Of a DNA stretch of 10,046 nt, positions 6,145 to 10,046 are shown piece after piece. A model generated the notes under the pieces. It worked only from the letters and a program-made list of their open reading frames with translations, ran no database searches and was not told where the DNA came from. The position numbers and the translations under genes are program-made. Source of the DNA: Leptolyngbya sp. SIO4C1 (GTDB lineage Bacteria; Cyanobacteriota; Cyanobacteriia; Phormidesmidales; Phormidesmidaceae); the NCBI GenBank assembly GCA_010671975.1, contig JAAHIA010000156.1, positions 1-10,046 on the forward strand, in the 5' to 3' direction. The first letter of the stretch is position 1; the number at the start of each line of letters is the position of its first letter.

Positions 6145-8255
6145 TTGGCGGTAGACGGCATCGAGGCGGCTTGGCAAGCGTCTGGCTTAAGAAAATCAAC
6201 CCAAAATCGGCTGCCCTGACCGAGCACTGACTCTACCCCGACGGCTCCGCCGAGTCTTTCAACACCGCGCTTTACAGCTGCCAAACCAATGCCGGTGCCG
6301 CCGTAGGCTTCGATGCCGTGCAGCCGCTCAAACACCTGAAAGATGCGCTGCTGATGCTTGGGGGCAATGCCAATACCGTTGTCCTTAACCCACAGCCGCA
6401 CGGTGCGATCGCGCTCCTCGCAGCTGATTTGCAAAACTGGCTTTACTTGGGGATCAATAAACTTGATGCCGTTGGTCAACAGGTTGGTCAAAATTTGAAA
6501 AACAATATGCCGATTGCCGCAGATCTCTGGCAGCGGAGCCCGAATCTGGATCTCCGCCTGAGCGTTTTGAATAATCGGGGCGAGCTTGCTGCAGGTTTGC
6601 GTCATCATCTGATCGAGGCTGAGCGGCTGCAGCTGAATGTAGGCACGGCCTAGACGGCTGTAGTCTAGCAGGTCAAGAATCAGCGTATCCATTTGAGCCG
6701 CCGCGCCAACGATGCGATTGGCATATTCATGACCGAGCTCGTCTAGCTCCGGCGCATAGTCTTCTAGCAGCGCCTGGGCAAACCCCTGCATCGCCCGCAG
6801 CGGCGCGCGCAGGTCGTGAGAGACCGTGTAGGCAAAAGCTTTAAGCTCGTCGTTGGCAGTTTCTACCTGGCGAGTGCGCTCAGCGACGCGCTGCTCTAGG
6901 CTGCGGTTCATCTGCTGAATGGTGGCTCTGGCCTGATGCTGTTCGATGGCGCTGCTCAAAATATTGGCAATTGCCTGCACAAAGTCAATGTCTGGCTGGC
7001 TGAACGATCGAGCCTGGCGAGTATGGGCACCGAGCACGCCAAAGGGTTCATCCTCTTGCTGGTAAAGGATGACGCTGATGCCGCTAACGACCTGATGATC
7101 GAGCAGCAGCGCCGGACCGCTGAATCGAGTTTCGCTGCGCAGATCCTTGACCACAACGGGATGATTGGCTTGCAGCGTATAGCCGGCCTGCGATCGCTGG
7201 TCATTTTTAACCATCGCCTGCCCCACCAGACCAGGCTGCCAGCCAACACCGGCTACCAGCTTCAGCCGATGCCGATCGGGGGTGAGTTCTAAGACCTTGC
7301 AATAGTCAATTTCGAGTGCCTGAGCCACTAGCTCTGTGGCCCGAGTGAAGAGAGCTATGGGATCATGAGCCTTGAGCGCCTGCTGACCTAGCTTAGCGAC
7401 GGCCGCCTGCTGATTGAGCTTTTGCGCCAGCGTCGATTCTGCCCTTTTTAGCTGGCTGACGTCAGAGGCCATCGAGATCACCAGCCGGCGACCGTCCGCT
7501 GTGTAGCCAAGCGGCGCAGAGCTAAACTGCCAAATCCGCCGAGTGCCGTGCTGAGTGCGAATGGCAAACTCGCCTTCATCCACGGCGCGATCGCGCTCAA
7601 ACAGCTGGTTGATGTGCTGCAAAATGGTGCTCTTATGCGTATCGTAAGCCTTTTCCGTCCAAGCTTCTAGCGTTGGAATATCGCTGGCCGTGTAGCCCGT
7701 AAAGCGAGTCCAGCCCTCGCTGAGGTGCAAAATTTCACCATCTTCGGCATAGATAACGATCGGCACGGGGGCCTGCACAATAGCGCGCCGAAACCGATCT
7801 TCGCTGGCCTTAAGGCTGGCCTCTGTCTGCTTGCGATCGCTGATGTCTTCTACCACGGAAATAAAGTACTTAGGTTCTCCAGACCGCTCGCGCACCAAAG
7901 AGACCGTCAGGTTAATCCAGATGATCTCTCCAGACTTGTGGAAATAGCGCTTTTCCATTGAGTAGGTCAGGCGCTTACCGGCGAGCATCTGTCGCACGTA
8001 GGCCAAATCTAGCTCTAGATCGTCCGGGTGCGTGATGGCCTGAAACGTCGTCGCCTGCAGCTCAGCCGAGGTATAGCCAACGATTTCACACAGCCGATGG
8101 TTCACTCGCAGCCAGCGACCGTCCGGGGCGACGTGAGCGATCCCCACGGCTGCCTGGTCAAAGGTGGCTCGAAAGCGCTCCTCGCTCTCTCGCAGCGCCT
8201 GGTCAAAGGCTGCAGGCGCGCTAGCGGACTGTGAATCTGGGTTGCCTAGCGGCAT
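6138..8255 (-). CDS. PAS-PAS-GAF sensor histidine kinase
   Basis: This 705-residue cytoplasmic sensor kinase has no transmembrane segments. PAS1 covers about 24-140, ends DISDRKQTE, and has the PAC-like segment EKRYFHKSGEIIW; PAS2 covers about 152-270. A GAF domain follows (about 290-438), then a coiled coil (about 440-472). HisKA has H480 in FAYTVSHDLRAP. The ATPase domain has N591/N595 (NLLTNGIKF), G1 KDNGIGI (D625) and G2 GGTGIGL (652-658). The only cysteine within the GAF domain is C319, near its start and not in the CH or DXCF context of bilin-binding domains. Light sensing through a bilin is therefore unlikely, and the ligand is unknown. There is no receiver in the protein, so the phosphate must go to a partner; the Rcp1-like receiver is the next gene downstream. 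The start at 8255 lacks a Shine-Dalgarno but leaves a short leader before PAS1. Two in-frame stops end the gene. Confidence 0.93.
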   Translation of the reverse strand: MPLGNPDSQSASAPAAFDQALRESEERFRATFDQAAVGIAHVAPDGRWLRVNHRLCEIVGYTSAELQATTFQAITHPDDLELDLAYVRQMLAGKRLTYSMEKRYFHKSGEIIWINLTVSLVRERSGEPKYFISVVEDISDRKQTEASLKASEDRFRRAIVQAPVPIVIYAEDGEILHLSEGWTRFTGYTASDIPTLEAWTEKAYDTHKSTILQHINQLFERDRAVDEGEFAIRTQHGTRRIWQFSSAPLGYTADGRRLVISMASDVSQLKRAESTLAQKLNQQAAVAKLGQQALKAHDPIALFTRATELVAQALEIDYCKVLELTPDRHRLKLVAGVGWQPGLVGQAMVKNDQRSQAGYTLQANHPVVVKDLRSETRFSGPALLLDHQVVSGISVILYQQEDEPFGVLGAHTRQARSFSQPDIDFVQAIANILSSAIEQHQARATIQQMNRSLEQRVAERTRQVETANDELKAFAYTVSHDLRAPLRAMQGFAQALLEDYAPELDELGHEYANRIVGAAAQMDTLILDLLDYSRLGRAYIQLQPLSLDQMMTQTCSKLAPIIQNAQAEIQIRAPLPEICGNRHIVFQILTNLLTNGIKFIDPQVKPVLQISCEERDRTVRLWVKDNGIGIAPKHQQRIFQVFERLHGIEAYGGTGIGLAAVKRGVERLGGAVGVESVLGQGSRFWVDFLKPDACQAASMPSTAKA

Positions 8256-8419
8256 AGTACGGACGATAGAGACGTCTGCCTACCATAGTAAGAGCTAAGC
8301 TGAGTTCTGCATCTGCTTAAAGCACCGTTTAGCGAACGCCCCTCTACACACTGTCAGATTGAAGACCAGCGCCCAGTAGACCGGTTGTGTACTATAAAAC
8401 AGTCTATCGGGCACGATTT
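8256..8419. promoter_or_regulatory. Divergent intergenic region between the kinase and the mutarotase
   Basis: This 164-bp stretch lies between two divergent starts and must hold promoters for both directions. On the plus side TATAAA at 8393-8398 is a plausible -10 for the mutarotase, with no good -35. On the minus side TACTAT (8289-8284) is a weak -10 candidate for the kinase. No clear operator palindrome was found. Confidence 0.45.
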
Positions 8420-9325
8420 ATGAATATTGAGCAGTTAAACACCGAGTATGCGATCGCCGATATTGTCAAGTTTGTTGAGGGAAAGGGCGGCTTCCCCGTA
8501 ATTGAAGTGCGCAATCAGCAGGCGATTGCCAAAATTTCTGTCTATGCCGGGCAGGTGCTTTCTTTTCAGCCAATCGGCGCGACTGCCGATCTGCTCTTTG
8601 TCAGCAGCAACGCCTACTTTCAATCAGGCAAAGCCATTAAAGGCGGCATCCCCGTCTGCTGGCCCTGGTTTGGGGCCGATCCCGAAAATCAAGGACGCGG
8701 CAGCCACGGCTTTGTTCGCGATCGCCCTTGGACAGTCCTGGCAACAGCAGCCCCCTCCGCCAACGAAACAAAGATCACCCTGGGCCTGAGCGACACCGCT
8801 GAGACCCGAGAGCTCTGGCCCCATGCGTTTGAGCTGCGGCTAGAGCTCACCATTGACCGCACCCTGCGAGTCGAGCTAGTCACTCACAACACCGGCGATC
8901 AATCCTTTAGCATTACGCAGGCGCTGCACACCTACTTCACTATCGGCGATGTCGCTCAGGTCAGCGTCCTGGGCCTAGACGGCTGCGACTATCTCGACAA
9001 AGTTGAAGACTTTGCCCGCCAGCACCAGGGCGGCCCCATTACCGTCTCCGCCGAGGTCGATCGCATCTACCTAGACGTACCCAACGCCCTCACGGTCGAA
9101 GACGCTGCCCTCGCCCGCCGCATCCAAATCTCCACCGCCGGCAACAAAACCGCCATCGTCTGGAACCCCTGGATCGAAGTCTCCCAGAAAATGGCCGACC
9201 TCGCTGCCGACAACTACCAGAAATTCATCTGTGTCGAGACTGCTAATGCCGCTGAGGACGTCGTAACCGTGGCAGCGGGGGAAGAGTATCGGCTGGTGGC
9301 GGAGTATGCGGTGGAGGGAATGTAG
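8420..9325 (+). CDS. D-hexose-6-phosphate mutarotase (glucose-6-phosphate 1-epimerase type)
   Basis: This 301-residue cytoplasmic enzyme belongs to the aldose 1-epimerase superfamily, YeaD/YMR099c branch (EC 5.1.3.15). It interconverts the alpha and beta anomers of glucose 6-phosphate and similar sugars, feeding glycolysis and the pentose phosphate pathway. Family signatures present are GGIPVCWPWFG, GSHGFVRDRPW, ALHTYF and FICVETAN. By comparison with the yeast enzyme, H170 (in ALHTYF) and E273 (in VETAN) should be the catalytic pair. The ATG at 8420 is preferred because the protein then begins MNIEQLNTEYAIADIVKF, as relatives do. The in-frame GTG at 8387 would add 11 residues (YYKTVYRARF and its start) and lies upstream of the TATAAA box at 8393, so it would fall outside a transcript from that promoter. 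The gene is convergent with enolase, 10 bp from its stop. Confidence 0.9.
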   Translation: MNIEQLNTEYAIADIVKFVEGKGGFPVIEVRNQQAIAKISVYAGQVLSFQPIGATADLLFVSSNAYFQSGKAIKGGIPVCWPWFGADPENQGRGSHGFVRDRPWTVLATAAPSANETKITLGLSDTAETRELWPHAFELRLELTIDRTLRVELVTHNTGDQSFSITQALHTYFTIGDVAQVSVLGLDGCDYLDKVEDFARQHQGGPITVSAEVDRIYLDVPNALTVEDAALARRIQISTAGNKTAIVWNPWIEVSQKMADLAADNYQKFICVETANAAEDVVTVAAGEEYRLVAEYAVEGM

Positions 9326-9335
9326 GGGGAATCGG

Positions 9336-10046
9336 TTACCCCGGCCCCATCCCCACCGCGCCAGCATACACCGCCTGCTCACCGAGCTCATCTTCGATGC
9401 GCAGTAAGCGATTGTACTTGGCAACGCGCTCGCTGCGGCAAAGAGAGCCGGTTTTGATCTGGCCGGCGCGGGTAGCGACTGCGAGGTCGGCGATGGTGGT
9501 GTCTTCGGTCTCACCGGAGCGGTGGCTAATTACGGAGGTGAACTTGTTGCGGGTCGCAAGCGCAACGGCTTCAAGCGTTTCGGTGAGAGAGCCAATCTGG
9601 TTGAGCTTAATCAAGATCGAGTTGGCCGAGCCTTGCTCAATCCCTTTTTGCAGGCGGGTGGGATTGGTGACAAAGAGATCGTCGCCGACAAGCTGGATGC
9701 GACTGCCCAAACGCTCGGTTAGCAGCTTCCAGGTTTCCCAGTCTTCTTCATGCAGGCCGTCTTCAATTGAGACAATCGGGTAGGCATTGACCAGCTTTTC
9801 GAGATAGCTGACGGTGTCTTGCGGGCTGTGGGCCGAGCCGTCAAAGACATACTGGCCGTCTTTGTAGAATTCGCTAGCGGCCACGTCTAGGGCCAGCGAG
9901 ACTTGTTCACCAGGCTTATAGCCGGCTTTTTCGATCGCGGCAATCAGCAGCTCCAGCGCTTCTTGGTTAGAACCGAGGTTAGGCGCATAGCCGCCCTCAT
10001 CGCCGACGCCGCTGAGCAATCCCTTATCGCCGAGCACCTTGCTCAG
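9336..10046 (-). CDS. eno: Enolase, C-terminal part (5' end beyond the window)
   Basis: Enolase (phosphopyruvate hydratase, EC 4.2.1.11) converts 2-phosphoglycerate to phosphoenolpyruvate in glycolysis. The last 236 residues are present, somewhat over half of the usual 425-430; the frame is open to the right edge (LSKVLGDKG), so the true start lies outside. Active-site and metal-binding motifs can be recognised in order: GVGDEGGYAPN, the LALDVAASEFY aspartate, the SIEDGLHEEDW glutamate, the LVGDDLFVTN aspartate, the ILIKLNQIGS catalytic lysine, SVISHRSGETED with the histidine-arginine-serine that contact substrate, and GQIKTGSLCRSER with the second lysine. The C-terminus AVYAGAVGMGPG is intact and ends in TAA. 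No truncation or frameshift is visible. No convincing terminator lies in the 10 bp before the convergent mutarotase stop. Confidence 0.98.
   Translation of the reverse strand: MSKVLGDKGLLSGVGDEGGYAPNLGSNQEALELLIAAIEKAGYKPGEQVSLALDVAASEFYKDGQYVFDGSAHSPQDTVSYLEKLVNAYPIVSIEDGLHEEDWETWKLLTERLGSRIQLVGDDLFVTNPTRLQKGIEQGSANSILIKLNQIGSLTETLEAVALATRNKFTSVISHRSGETEDTTIADLAVATRAGQIKTGSLCRSERVAKYNRLLRIEDELGEQAVYAGAVGMGPG

Noticed and set aside
6936..7292. 118-residue plus-strand frame opposite the GAF region of the PAS-GAF kinase
   Set aside because: It lies wholly antisense to a well-supported kinase gene and has no family character.
7080..7400. GAF domain as a phytochrome or cyanobacteriochrome bilin-binding domain
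   Set aside because: Only one cysteine (C319) is present, at the start of the domain and outside the usual CH or DXCF context; it reads as an ordinary GAF domain.
9320..9345. Shared bidirectional terminator between the mutarotase and enolase (GGGG...CCCC)
   Set aside because: Only four G-C pairs around a 9-nt loop and no T-run on either side; it also overlaps both stop regions.
9071..9514. 147-residue minus-strand frame spanning the mutarotase and enolase ends
   Set aside because: It runs antisense to the mutarotase 3' end and out of frame with enolase, both well supported by active-site motifs.

Overview
The window looks like chromosomal DNA from a cyanobacterium. Three things point there. 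The octamer GCGATCGC (HIP1, the over-represented cyanobacterial palindrome) occurs at least eleven times. The response regulator is of the Rcp1 type typical of cyanobacteria. The fused REC-PAS-kinase architectures and the hexose-phosphate mutarotase also read as cyanobacterial proteins. The genus cannot be fixed from the sequence; a filamentous or Leptolyngbya-like lineage is only a guess. There are no rRNA, tRNA, transposase or cas genes in the window.

Layout, left to right. Positions 14-486 hold seven 37-bp CRISPR repeats with six complete spacers; the array continues off the left edge. The repeat hairpin and the 8-nt ATTGAAAC end suggest that crRNA is made leftward (minus strand), with the leader to the right (487 to about 600), where a perfect TATAAT lies. 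Positions 767-8255 hold five minus-strand genes, in transcription order: a PAS-PAS-GAF histidine kinase (8255-6138), a stand-alone Rcp1-like receiver (5931-5470), a REC-PAS-histidine kinase (5448-3946), a REC-PAS-histidine kinase-REC hybrid (3571-1556), and a peroxiredoxin-like protein lacking the usual active-site cysteines (1552-767). The divergent plus-strand gene at 8420-9325 encodes a glucose-6-phosphate 1-epimerase type mutarotase. It converges with the C-terminal half of enolase (eno, minus strand, 10046-9336, cut by the right edge).

How the genes may work together. The signalling block holds three kinases and four receiver domains, all with their catalytic or phospho-acceptor residues, but no DNA-binding output domain. 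A phosphorelay ending in protein-protein interaction, or in a regulator encoded elsewhere, is the natural inference. The peroxiredoxin-like gene is only 3 bp behind the hybrid kinase and is probably co-translated with it, so its product may act in or be controlled by that pathway. The mutarotase and enolase are central carbon metabolism genes with no evident link to the signalling block.

Nothing here is clearly a new system. The points most worth a second look are the receiver/kinase cluster without an output domain and its coupled cysteine-poor thioredoxin-fold protein, the CRISPR leader with a repeat-like element beside its promoter, and two small tandem repeats at gene boundaries, one of which duplicates a stop codon.
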